From the NCBI RefSeq assembly GCF_003568845.1, contig NZ_CP030127.1:248001-312000 (forward strand): a DNA stretch of 64,000 nt, read 5' to 3'. The translations under genes and the position numbers were made by a program. The stretch is from Indioceanicola profundi. GTDB taxonomy: Bacteria > Pseudomonadota > Alphaproteobacteria > Azospirillales > Azospirillaceae. The notes beneath the pieces are model-generated. The model worked only from the letters and a program-made list of their open reading frames with translations. It ran no database searches and was not told the DNA's origin. Below are positions 1-8,500 of the stretch, piece after piece. Positions within the stretch are counted from its first letter, which is position 1; every line of letters starts with the position of its first letter.

Positions 1-2
1 CG

Positions 3-533
3 GGCAATCCGCTTGAGCGCGGCCTGCCGGACCTGCTGCATCTGCCACTGGAGCCCGGCGACCAACTGGGCGGCGCGCTTTCCCTTCTGTTCGGGGAGGC
101 GGGCGGAAGCGGCTGCGGCAGGCAGGTCATCCTGGACCGGCTGGCGGAGGTGGCGCTGGTCTATCTGCTGCGCCACGCAATGGCCCGTGCAGGGCAGGAG
201 CCCGGCCTGCTGGCGGGACTCGGCCATCCGGCGCTGGCGCGCGTGCTGACCCGGATGCATGAGGACCCTGCTGCCCCCTGGACCCTTGAGCGGATGGCGG
301 AGGTGGCCGGCATGTCCCGGTCCGCCTTCGCAGAGACCTTCAGAACCGTGGTGGGGCAGACGCCCGGCACCTATCTGCAGGGCTGGCGCCTGCAACTGGC
401 GCGCGCCGCTCTTTCCGCCGGCCGGACCCTTAAACAGGCCGCCCGCGAGGTCGGCTATGACAGCCATGCCGCGCTGTCGCGGGCATTGTCGCGTCGGAAG
501 CCGGCTACGGTGACCGAAGCCATCTCCGGCTAG
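3..533 (+). CDS. AraC-family transcriptional regulator, C-terminal part (5' end outside window)
   Basis: The reading frame is open from the window edge to the stop at 531-533, so the gene is cut at its 5' end. The first visible residues (GNPLERGLPDLLHLPL) match the end of the cupin-like ligand domain seen in AraC regulators of the AraC_binding/Cupin_6 type. The last ~100 residues form the double helix-turn-helix: the first helix pair lies in WTLERMAEVAGMSRSAFAETF, the second in LKQAAREVGYDSHAALSRAL. It should bind DNA as a transcriptional regulator; the inducer and targets cannot be read. An internal ATG at 150 is not a likely true start, because the family motif continues upstream of it. Confidence 0.85.
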   Translation, partial: GNPLERGLPDLLHLPLEPGDQLGGALSLLFGEAGGSGCGRQVILDRLAEVALVYLLRHAMARAGQEPGLLAGLGHPALARVLTRMHEDPAAPWTLERMAEVAGMSRSAFAETFRTVVGQTPGTYLQGWRLQLARAALSAGRTLKQAAREVGYDSHAALSRALSRRKPATVTEAISG

Positions 534-608
534 GCCACGCCGTTCTGGAGGGGGACGGATGCCGCCAATCGGCGGAGCCGGACTGTTCGGGCGCAAGGCC
601 GGAGGGCG

Positions 609-989
609 TCAACTTTTCCCGCCATCCTCGGTCACCAGCCTGCGGATAGCCTGAACCAGTTCCGAGAGCTGATAGGGCTTGGTGAAAACATCGGTGAACT
701 CGCCATCCAATTGCTTCGGAGGCATGGCGCTGGTCAGGACAATCGGCACCCCTGCCAGATCCTGGTCCTGCCGCAGTGTACGGGCAAGCTCCTGGCCGTT
801 GATCCTGGGCATCATGTAGTCCGTGATGACAGCATCCGGCCGCTCCCGGCGTGCCAGGTCCAGCGCCTGCTGCCCGTCATGGGCCATGATGGCGACGAAC
901 CCCTCATCCTCCAGGAACTGCGCCACCGTCAGTGCGATGATCACCTCATCGTCGACGACGAGGATTCTAGGCGCCCTCCGATCCCCCAT
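609..989 (-). CDS. Single-domain response regulator
   Basis: The product is a 126-residue stand-alone receiver domain without an output domain. Acidic residues D13/D14 lie in VVDDE, the phospho-acceptor is D57 in VITDYMMP, the switch threonine is T86 and the conserved lysine is K104 in FTKP. I place the start at 989 because receiver homology begins there and a GGAGG lies about 13 nt upstream. The longer open frame to 1367 reads as low-complexity, non-homologous sequence and would overlap the kinase gene. It lies 286 bp downstream of the HWE kinase on the same strand. That suggests it is a phosphorylation target, passing signal by protein contact rather than by DNA binding. Confidence 0.85.
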   Translation of the reverse strand: MGDRRAPRILVVDDEVIIALTVAQFLEDEGFVAIMAHDGQQALDLARRERPDAVITDYMMPRINGQELARTLRQDQDLAGVPIVLTSAMPPKQLDGEFTDVFTKPYQLSELVQAIRRLVTEDGGKS

Positions 990-1275
990 CTTTAAGCGCC
1001 TTCCTCCATTCTCTTTCCAGGTCCGGCCAGCAGCCATATCGGCTGACAGCCCTGCCGGCCCGGGACTGTGGACCTTTTCCCCCTCGCTCATCCGCACCGC
1101 ACGGAACAGCGAACCGGACCGGTTGCCCTGGTTACGCCGGTAGGCGCACCCGGGGCCATTGATCAACAAGCGCTCAACTTTGTCGTCGCTGGCGCCTGCA
1201 TCCATGCGGAACCAGCGCAATTCGACGGGCCTGCCTGCGCATCGGGGAGCTTGGTTCCCAAAGGCGCCGACAGGC

Positions 1276-2334
1276 CTACGACACCACTGACCGGAATGTT
1301 TCCGGAGCACTGGCTCCGAAAGGAAAACGGGCGGTGAACGTCGTGCCTGGAGCCGCCCGCCCGACATGCAGCGTGCCGCGGAGCCGTGCGACCTGGGAGC
1401 GGATCATGGACATGCCGAAGCTGCGCGAGGCCGCCGGGTCGATATTGTCCGGGAGGCCGCGCCCCTGATCGGACACCACCAGCTCGCACCCATCCGCATG
1501 ACGCCGGAATCTGATTTTGATGCTGCCGGCCTGATCGGGCGCGTAGGCGTATTTGTAGGCGTTCAGGACGAGTTCGGCCACGATCATCCCAAGCACGACC
1601 GAGATGTCCGTGGGAACTTCCGCGCCAGCATCTGCGTCCAGAACCAAGGTACGAAGCTCATTCCTCGCAAAAAAGGCGGAGCGCAGTTCGCGGCACAGGC
1701 CTTCCAGGTAGGATGCCATGTCCTGGATCGCGGCCCCGCTCTGATAAAGCTGGCGATGGACCAGAGCCATGGACCGCACCCGCGCCATCATGGCGGCAAG
1801 ATCATTCTGAAGGTCCGGATCGGAGCTTTTACGCTGCTGCCGTTCCAGCAGATTGCACATGATCTGGAAGTTGTTGGTCACCCGGTGGTTCAGCTCCTGA
1901 AGCTGAAGCTTCTGCTGGTCCACCATGCGGATCAGGGCATTGCGGGCATGGCACCGTTCGGTGACATCCCATACCTGGATCAGCACGCCCGTTCCGCCAT
2001 CCAGGTCCATCCGGCGGACGTTCACGTCGTGCGACATCGGACGTCCATCCTGGCAGCGCAGGGGGAACAGCATGGGATGCAGGGTGTGCGACAGAACGCC
2101 GGGCACGCCGTAGGCGATCGCATCCTCCACGGCCGTCTGGAACAGGGAGTTCCGGAGGGCGGGAAGTTCCTCCCACAGGGGCCGTCCGGAGAGATCTTCC
2201 GCGGGCAGGCCCGAGACCCTCTCCATCCAGCTGTTCCAGTGCCGGACCCGCAGATCCCGGTCGAGAACAACGATGCCGCATTCGATCTCATCGAGGAGGG
2301 CGAAGCCGATATTGGTCGTAGTGAGAGGCATCAT
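1276..2334 (-). CDS. PAS-domain sensor histidine kinase, HWE/HisKA_2 type
   Basis: This is a 352-residue soluble kinase with no membrane segment. Residues ~10-125 form a PAS fold (DRDLRVRHWN, ending in VLIQVWDVTER). The phospho-accepting histidine is H150 in LQELNHRVTNNFQ, the H-box of the HisKA_2/HWE group typical of alphaproteobacteria. N258 (AELVLNAYKYA) and DQGRGLPDN form the ATP-binding N and G1 boxes. The gene begins with ATG at 2334, which overlaps the stop of the upstream CheC gene in an ATGA junction, so the two are translationally coupled. It probably senses a cytoplasmic cue and phosphorylates the receiver protein at 609-989. The ligand is unknown. Confidence 0.9.
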   Translation of the reverse strand: MMPLTTTNIGFALLDEIECGIVVLDRDLRVRHWNSWMERVSGLPAEDLSGRPLWEELPALRNSLFQTAVEDAIAYGVPGVLSHTLHPMLFPLRCQDGRPMSHDVNVRRMDLDGGTGVLIQVWDVTERCHARNALIRMVDQQKLQLQELNHRVTNNFQIMCNLLERQQRKSSDPDLQNDLAAMMARVRSMALVHRQLYQSGAAIQDMASYLEGLCRELRSAFFARNELRTLVLDADAGAEVPTDISVVLGMIVAELVLNAYKYAYAPDQAGSIKIRFRRHADGCELVVSDQGRGLPDNIDPAASRSFGMSMIRSQVARLRGTLHVGRAAPGTTFTARFPFGASAPETFRSVVS

Positions 2335-2969
2335 TTTGATGACCCGTCCTGGCCGGGAAGATTTGCGATGAACTCACGGATCAGTGTCCGAAGCTCGGTG
2401 AGAGAGGGAATATCCATGAGAAGGGCAATATAACCGTTTAGGTTACGGGACCGGACCGCAAAATCGATGTACAGGAACAGGACCATCTCATCGGCGCCGG
2501 GCTCCCGCTCGGCCAGGAGTATGCGCCGTCCGTCCCCCCGCAGAACCGTCGGCAGCGCGATCTTCAGCCCTTGTCGGAGCGTATTGGCGATGACCGCCAA
2601 GCAACCGTTCAGAATGATGTTGCCGATCTCGGTCAGCGCCTCCTGTTCGATGTCGGCGATGTCCGCGATGCTGGGCGCAGCCTCCACTTCCATCAGGGCG
2701 CGGACCAGGTCGAAGCTGCGGGATTCCGGGAAGATCAGCAGGGCATGGCCGGAAAAGGGACCGGTGAAGCGCTGGCCGATGGCGACCAGTTCCGCCGCCT
2801 CGCGCATGGACAGAAGGTCCGCCGCCGCGAGAATGGGCAGAATCTCGACCTTCGGCACCGATAGCAGAACCTGGTCATCCAGCAGACGGCTCAGGCTGGT
2901 GGCTGCCCGCCCCACGCCCATGTTGACCAGCTCGGTCAGGGCATCGCGCTCAAGGTCCGTCAACTCCAC
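2331..2969 (-). CDS. cheC: CheC-family CheY-P phosphatase
   Basis: The 212-residue protein has the two phosphatase signatures of CheC-type proteins. One lies near the N-terminus (DALTELVN, with Glu and Asn in D-x3-E-x2-N). The second is around residue 115 (EALTEIGN), each followed by the usual gly/ala-rich helix. CheC proteins dephosphorylate phosphorylated CheY-like receivers. Here the gene is first in a leftward cluster with an HWE kinase and a stand-alone receiver. No che, mcp or flagellar genes are nearby. The likely partner is therefore the local receiver rather than a flagellar CheY. Family assignment is firm; the partner is inferred from position. Confidence 0.88.
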   Translation of the reverse strand: MELTDLERDALTELVNMGVGRAATSLSRLLDDQVLLSVPKVEILPILAAADLLSMREAAELVAIGQRFTGPFSGHALLIFPESRSFDLVRALMEVEAAPSIADIADIEQEALTEIGNIILNGCLAVIANTLRQGLKIALPTVLRGDGRRILLAEREPGADEMVLFLYIDFAVRSRNLNGYIALLMDIPSLTELRTLIREFIANLPGQDGSSK

Positions 2970-3440
2970 AATCGATCACTTTCCTGGTCGTCACGTCGCG
3001 GCCGTCATTTCAAGGCCACATCATCAAGGCTGTATCCCGCAGCCCGCCTTTGGACCAGCATCAGTCTGCTCTAATGCGTGTGGATAGGGAACCAAGTCGT
3101 CGATGGACAGTGAAAAAAAATGAAGCGGCCGTGCCCGCGATGTGTGGCTTTCATCGCCGAGGAGGTGTCGGCGGCACAGGGTTTGCCACTGTGCAGGGAG
3201 TTGTCGCGGCTGAAGAAACACCCCATGAGTGTATCGGTTCCCGGTTCCGGCTTCAACCTCGGCGGTTCTGGCGTACCGGACTGCGGCTGGCACCGACTGA
3301 CAGGTACAGGCACTGGTCTGGCGATCTATACCTAGGTTTAGCTTCACGACGCCCGGCGGCATGGCAGGCTGCGCAACCGTGAACGTTGCCGGCCATTGGG
3401 CTGCGATCTTCCTGAGGACGTGCTATAGACAGGAACGTGA
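2970..3440. other. Intergenic stretch upstream of cheC
   Basis: About 470 bp without a convincing gene. Short open frames on both strands read as low-complexity translations with no recognisable domain. The segment next to 2970 must contain the leftward promoter of the cheC operon, but I cannot point to clear -35/-10 boxes. An eight-A run occurs at about 3114-3121. Confidence 0.5.
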
Positions 3441-3677
3441 ATGCCTGGGCCGGATCGAACAGGAACAACGGCTGAGATGATCTGCATGTTCGTCTGGCAG
3501 CGGATCGAGCGTGCCAAGCACCTGATGCTCACGACCGATGAGCCGCTGGCCCGGATCGCTCTGGATTGCGGGCTGGCGGACCAGTCCCACCTGACCCGTC
3601 TGTTCCGGACGCGGGTGGGAATGAGCCCGCAATCCTGGCGGCGGGAGCAGGGCGCTGCGCTGCTTCTCGAGGTCTGA
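3441..3677 (+). pseudogene. AraC-type DNA-binding domain remnant (second helix-turn-helix only)
   Basis: The 78-residue product has only the last ~50 residues of an AraC/XylS domain: RIERAKHLMLTTDEPLARIA, then GLADQSHLTRLFRTRVGMSP. The first helix-turn-helix and the whole ligand domain are missing. The frame has stop codons immediately upstream of the ATG (tag at 3424-3426 and tga just before the start). A full-length gene therefore does not exist here. An AGGA lies 6 nt upstream of the ATG, so the short protein could in principle be made. A half AraC domain normally does not bind DNA alone, so I treat it as a decayed gene. Confidence 0.65.
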
Positions 3678-3819
3678 CCCGGCTGGTCGTTTTTCCTTCG
3701 AGCAGTTACCGGAGAACGCCGTTGGAACCCCGTTCACGGTGCTTTCTGGCGGCGCTCTGGTTGCGGGATGTGCAGGGGCACTGCCGTAACGCCTCCGCAC
3801 TTTCCTGGTGCATAGCCCG

Positions 3820-5454
3820 CTATTTCGCGGCTGCGACCTTGAGGATGGTATCAAGACCAGAGATGTTCGTGGCTTCCGACATAAGCTGTCCATCCTGGGC
3901 CGGAGCGAGCGGGGCGAAGTCCGGGACCACGACCTTGCCCTGCTCCAGATCGCGGCTGATCTGCGCGATGGCCGCGGCCAGCGCGTCCACGTCCGCTCCC
4001 TCCACCACCTCGGGCAGCGGGTCCAGCCCGGCCGAGGCATAGACCGACCCTAGCGCGTTCTGCACCTCCGCATAGGCCCGGTCGCGCGCGCGTGTCGCCA
4101 GCAGCGCGCTCGCCGCCGCCCGCACCCGCTCCAGCCGGGTCTGCGCCTCCGACAGCGCGGCACTTTCCGTGTTGGACAGGATGCGCTGCTCCACATCCTG
4201 CAACGCCGCCGCCCGGGTGAACAGCGTCGTGGCCCGGCCATAGCGGTGCCAGGCCAGGTTTACCTGGGTCAGCACCGCCATGCGCAGCGCCAGCCGGCGG
4301 GCCTCCGCCACCTCCATGCGCGCGGCGTTCGCCTGCTTCACCTTGCTCCAGTTCAACAGCGTGAACAGGTTCCAGGTCACCTGCACCCCGGCATCGGCCC
4401 AGTCCTGGTTCACCAGATAGGAGTTGGTGTCGTAGTTCAGCCCGGCATACAGGTTCGCCCCCGGCAGCAGCCGCAGCAAAGCGCTGCGCGCCTCGGCCGC
4501 CGCGTTGCGGGCCAGATAGGCCTCTTCCCGGATCTCCGGCCGCTTCACCATGGCCACCCGCTCCAGCGCGTCCAGCCGTAGCGGCATGGCCGGCACGGCC
4601 AGCTGGGTCTCGGCCGGCACGGCCAGCCGGTACTCGCTGCCGGGAGGCAGGTTCATCAGGCTGGCCAGCTGCGACTTGGCCACGGCCAGCTCGGCGTCCA
4701 CAGCCTCGAGCTGCTGCACGATCTCCAGCATGGCCTTCTGGAAGCGCAGCGCATCGAGCGGCGGCAGCAGGCGCTGGCGCTCGGTCTGCTCGGCATAGGC
4801 CAGCACCTCGCGGGCTTGCGTGAGGATGGCGTCCACTTGCGGCCGCAGCCGGTCGGCGGTGACGGCCTCCCACCAAGCGGCGCGCACCTGCTCGGAGAGG
4901 GCCAGCACCACGCGGCGGCGGCGTTCCTCGGCGGCGAGGATGCGGTTGGCCTGGCTTTTGGCGCCGTAGTAGCTCAGGCCGAAATCCAGGATGTTCCAGG
5001 AGAGCTGCACGTCGGCGGTGCCGGAGGTGCGCTCCTGGCTGGTCGAGGGCTCGAGCGAGACATTGCCGGTGGCGACCGATTCGGAAACGGAGGCCTGGGT
5101 GTTGGAGCGGGTGCGCAGGCCGGCACGGGTGGTGAGCTTGGGCAGCAGGTCCTGCTTGGAGACGTCCAGCAGGCTGTCCTCCAGCGCGCGCTCCATCACG
5201 GTCTGGCGGTGCTGGAGGTTGTACTTGAAGGCGCGCGCCAGCGCCTGCTCCAGGGTCACAGGGCCGCTCACCGCTTCCTGTGCCGCGAACATCGCCGCAC
5301 GGTCCGACACAGCCTGCCCGATCTGCTCCTCCAAACTCATCGGCTCAGGGCGGATCGCGCAGGCCGAAAGGGCGGCGAGGAGCAGGGCGGAGGTGCCGAG
5401 CAGGCGCGCCCGCCGGGCGAAGTTGAAAGAACGCGGGCTCTGCGCGTGGATCAT
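3820..5454 (-). CDS. TolC-family outer-membrane efflux/secretion lipoprotein
   Basis: The 544-residue protein starts at MIHAQS. A lipoprotein signal follows, with lipobox LSAC and the acylated Cys at position 32. The ATG at 5454 is preceded by GAAAGGG. The rest is the duplicated, alanine- and glutamine-rich helical hairpin pattern of TolC/OprM proteins (VTLEQALARAFKYN, repeats of LxxAxxARP-like helices, WNLF near residue 330). Such proteins form trimeric outer-membrane channels for type I secretion or RND efflux. It lies 118 bp downstream of, and on the same strand as, the giant LEPR adhesin, so it is likely the exit channel for it. No ABC transporter or membrane fusion protein gene lies alongside; those partners must be encoded elsewhere. 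Confidence 0.9.
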   Translation of the reverse strand: MIHAQSPRSFNFARRARLLGTSALLLAALSACAIRPEPMSLEEQIGQAVSDRAAMFAAQEAVSGPVTLEQALARAFKYNLQHRQTVMERALEDSLLDVSKQDLLPKLTTRAGLRTRSNTQASVSESVATGNVSLEPSTSQERTSGTADVQLSWNILDFGLSYYGAKSQANRILAAEERRRRVVLALSEQVRAAWWEAVTADRLRPQVDAILTQAREVLAYAEQTERQRLLPPLDALRFQKAMLEIVQQLEAVDAELAVAKSQLASLMNLPPGSEYRLAVPAETQLAVPAMPLRLDALERVAMVKRPEIREEAYLARNAAAEARSALLRLLPGANLYAGLNYDTNSYLVNQDWADAGVQVTWNLFTLLNWSKVKQANAARMEVAEARRLALRMAVLTQVNLAWHRYGRATTLFTRAAALQDVEQRILSNTESAALSEAQTRLERVRAAASALLATRARDRAYAEVQNALGSVYASAGLDPLPEVVEGADVDALAAAIAQISRDLEQGKVVVPDFAPLAPAQDGQLMSEATNISGLDTILKVAAAK

Positions 5455-5571
5455 GATCACTGGCACCCTTTCTGGCTCCGGCGGGCTCTGGCCGCTCAAT
5501 CGGAGGATTGGTTTGTTCTGGTTAAGGAAGGCGGAATGGGCGGGGGATGGCTGTCTCCCCCGCCCCGGGCC

Positions 5572-8500
5572 TCAGGCGGCCTGCTGGTCCACGACAGGTC
5601 CGGTCGGCTCCGCCTGCTCCTCGGCCTCGGCCGGGGTAGCGCCCGCCCAGAGACCCAGGCCGTCGAGGAAGGCCAGCCCGTCGGCCAGCCAGCCCTCACT
5701 GCTGGCCGCCCGGATGGCCGCACTGACCGGCGGCTTGCCCTCGAGTGGAAGGGCTTCGGATCCGGCGCGGCTATCCCGGGCGGGTCCGTCCGTTCCGTCT
5801 GCCGGAGCCGGTTGTGCCTCGTCGTTTTCTGGTCCAGGCGCCTGCGCAGGGGCGGGCTCTTGCGGGGCGCTGCCCTGCCCGGGTGCGGCTTCCCGGCCGG
5901 CGGCGGTGGTTTCACGGCGGACCTGGATGTTGAACCGGGCCTCGGCCGAATTGCCCTTGTTGTCCCGTGCCACCACCTTGATCAGAAGGGTAGCTTCCGT
6001 GCCGGGCGGCGGCGTCACCGCGAAGGTGCCGGTCACCGGGTCGAAAACAATCCAGTCCGGTAGCGGTGAACCGTCCGCCATCCCTGCGGTGACGCTGACC
6101 TGGGCCGTGCTGTCGGTGCTGACGAAAGTGCCCGGCGGCAATGCCAATTGGGTAGTCCGCGGGGCCTCGTTGTCGCTGCTGCGTGCGGCGACGGCGGTAT
6201 CCGGTGGATTCTGGGCCAGCATTAGTGTGGACACCTCCGCCCCTGTACTCCGGCTGGCGGACGCGGACGATACGACGGCGACAACGCTTGAGCCGTTCGT
6301 GATGGGTACGACGACGCTGGCCCCCAAATCCGGCGGCGGCGGGGGCACCGGAGCCGCCACGGCAATGGGAGCCGATGGAGATGCGGGCGGTGCCGTGGGT
6401 AGTGCGGGCGGCATGACCGGCGGGGCCTGAGGTGGTGCGGGTAGCATAGACACCAGGGTCGGCAGCGCTGGCAGAACTGGCTGTGGCGCGGGTGGCTCCA
6501 CCGGGACCGGTGCTGGAACGGGTTCAGCCGGCGGTACCGGTACTGGCTCCACCGGGACCGGTGCTGGAATGGGTTCAGCCGGCGGTGCCGGTGCTGGCTC
6601 CACCGGGACCGGTGCTGGAGCGGGTTCAGCCGGCGGTGCCGGTACCGGCTCCGCCGGGGGCACTGACGGGCCTGGCTCAACAGGGGGCGGCGGTGGCGGC
6701 GCAATCACCATCGTCACATCCTTGCTGGCCGAGGCGCCTGCGCCATCGGTTGCGATGATCGTGATTGTCTGCGGACCCGATGCCGACCCGAGCGGCCGGC
6801 CGGAGATGGTGCCCGTAGTCGGATTAAAGCTCAGCCCGTTGGGCAGGTTCTGCACCGCTAGCGTCAGCGTGTCTCCCGCATCTATATCTGTGAACAGCCC
6901 GCCCGGAAGAGTGAAACTCATCTCCTGCCCGATTTGGCCTTGAATGAGGGGAACAGTGACACCGGTTGGAATTGGCGCGTCGTTCACCGGCGTGACCATC
7001 AGCGTCACCGTGGTGGTGGCCTCCTTGGCCCCACCGCCACCGATGTTGCCACCATCATTGATGCTGACGGTCAGGGTGCGGTTGGTCGTGTCGTCCTGAG
7101 GCGTGGTGTAGGTGAGCCGGCTGGCGGTGATGAAGGCGTTGATGCTGGCGGTGGTGCCGGTCAGCGTCAGGGCCGTGGCGGTGCCGCCCACGGTGACGCC
7201 GCTGCCGGAGTCGGCAGCCAGGGTGCCCGCCGGGACGGACAGCGTCACCGTAACAGGCCCAGCGCCCGCATCCACATCGGCGAAGCTAATGCCCGTCAGC
7301 GCACTGGCCACATCCTCCGTCACCGTCAGACCCGCGGGCGCGGTGATGGTCGGTGCATCGTTCACAGCCGCAACCGTAACGGTGCGGTGGGCTGCCGCGC
7401 TGGTGAAGGTGCCGTCATTCACGGTGAAGCTGACCGTGCGATCGGCCGTGGTCGGCGTGTCGGAGGTGTTGCGGTAGGTCACGGCCCGCAGCGCGGCCTG
7501 CCACTCCGCAACTGTTGCCGTGGCGCCAATTGATTCCAGCGTCAGGAGACCGGCATTGTAGTCCTTGACGGCGATGTTGCCCATGCCGGGGCCGTTGGTG
7601 AAGGCCAGTTCGTCCTGGCCGGGGACGAACCCGCCGATGATGCTGACCGTCGCGGTGGCAAGGGTCGGGGAGTCGTCGGTGATCACCAGATCGGGTGCCA
7701 CGGCCACCGACGCCTGTTCAAAGGCGGCCGTCGTCCCCGTCACGGTCAGGACAGGCGGGGTATTCGTCACCGGCCGGTCGTCGTCCAGCGGGGGATAGCC
7801 CGGATCCTCGGGGGCGTTCGGCGTCCCGGTGGTGTTGCCGGGCAGGAAGATGGGGCCTTGGCCGTCATCCCGGATGGTGGCGGTGCCGCTAACGCTGCTG
7901 CCCGAGGCCGCGCGGGTGACGGTGAGGCTGAACGTCTCCGCCCCTTCATTGGCGGTGTCGTTGATGATGGGCGTGCGGACCAGCAGCGTGGCCCCGGCCA
8001 GGGTGAGGTCGGTGCCGGGCGTATAGGCTACCCAGGCGCCGCCGATACGGACCTCCAGCCCGGGCCCGAAATCCTCCGTCCCGTCGGTGGCGATGGTGCC
8101 GTTGCCGTTTTCGATGATGGCGGTGCCGTTCGCGAGCGCCAGCCGGATCACCTGGCCGATATTGCCGGTCACGGTGAACACGGCGTAGGGCGAGGCCTCG
8201 TTCACGGTGATGCTGTTCACCGAGACGCTGCGGTCATCGTCCAGATAGGCGGGGTAGCTCGTATCGCCCGGCGCGTTCGGAATGCCGGTTGTGTTGCCCG
8301 CCGTGAAGATGGCGCCGGTGCCGTCATCCTGGATCGTGCCCGTGCCGTCGACACTGGTGGTGCGGCCGGTCAGCGTCGCCCGCAGGATGAAGGTCTCCGC
8401 CCCCTCCAGGATCGTGTCCTGTTCCGCCTGGATGTTCACGCGGACCAGGATCTTGCCGTCGGCGCCGAACGTGGGCAGGGCCGCCTGCTCATCATAATTG

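Noticed and set aside
990-1367. Longer N-terminus for the response regulator
   Set aside because: Sequence upstream of MGDRRAPR is not protein-like and would overlap the kinase; a good ribosome-binding site supports the shorter form.
1366-2433. 355-residue plus-strand frame opposite the kinase
   Set aside because: Shadow of the HWE kinase gene, whose motifs are clear; translation has no recognisable fold.
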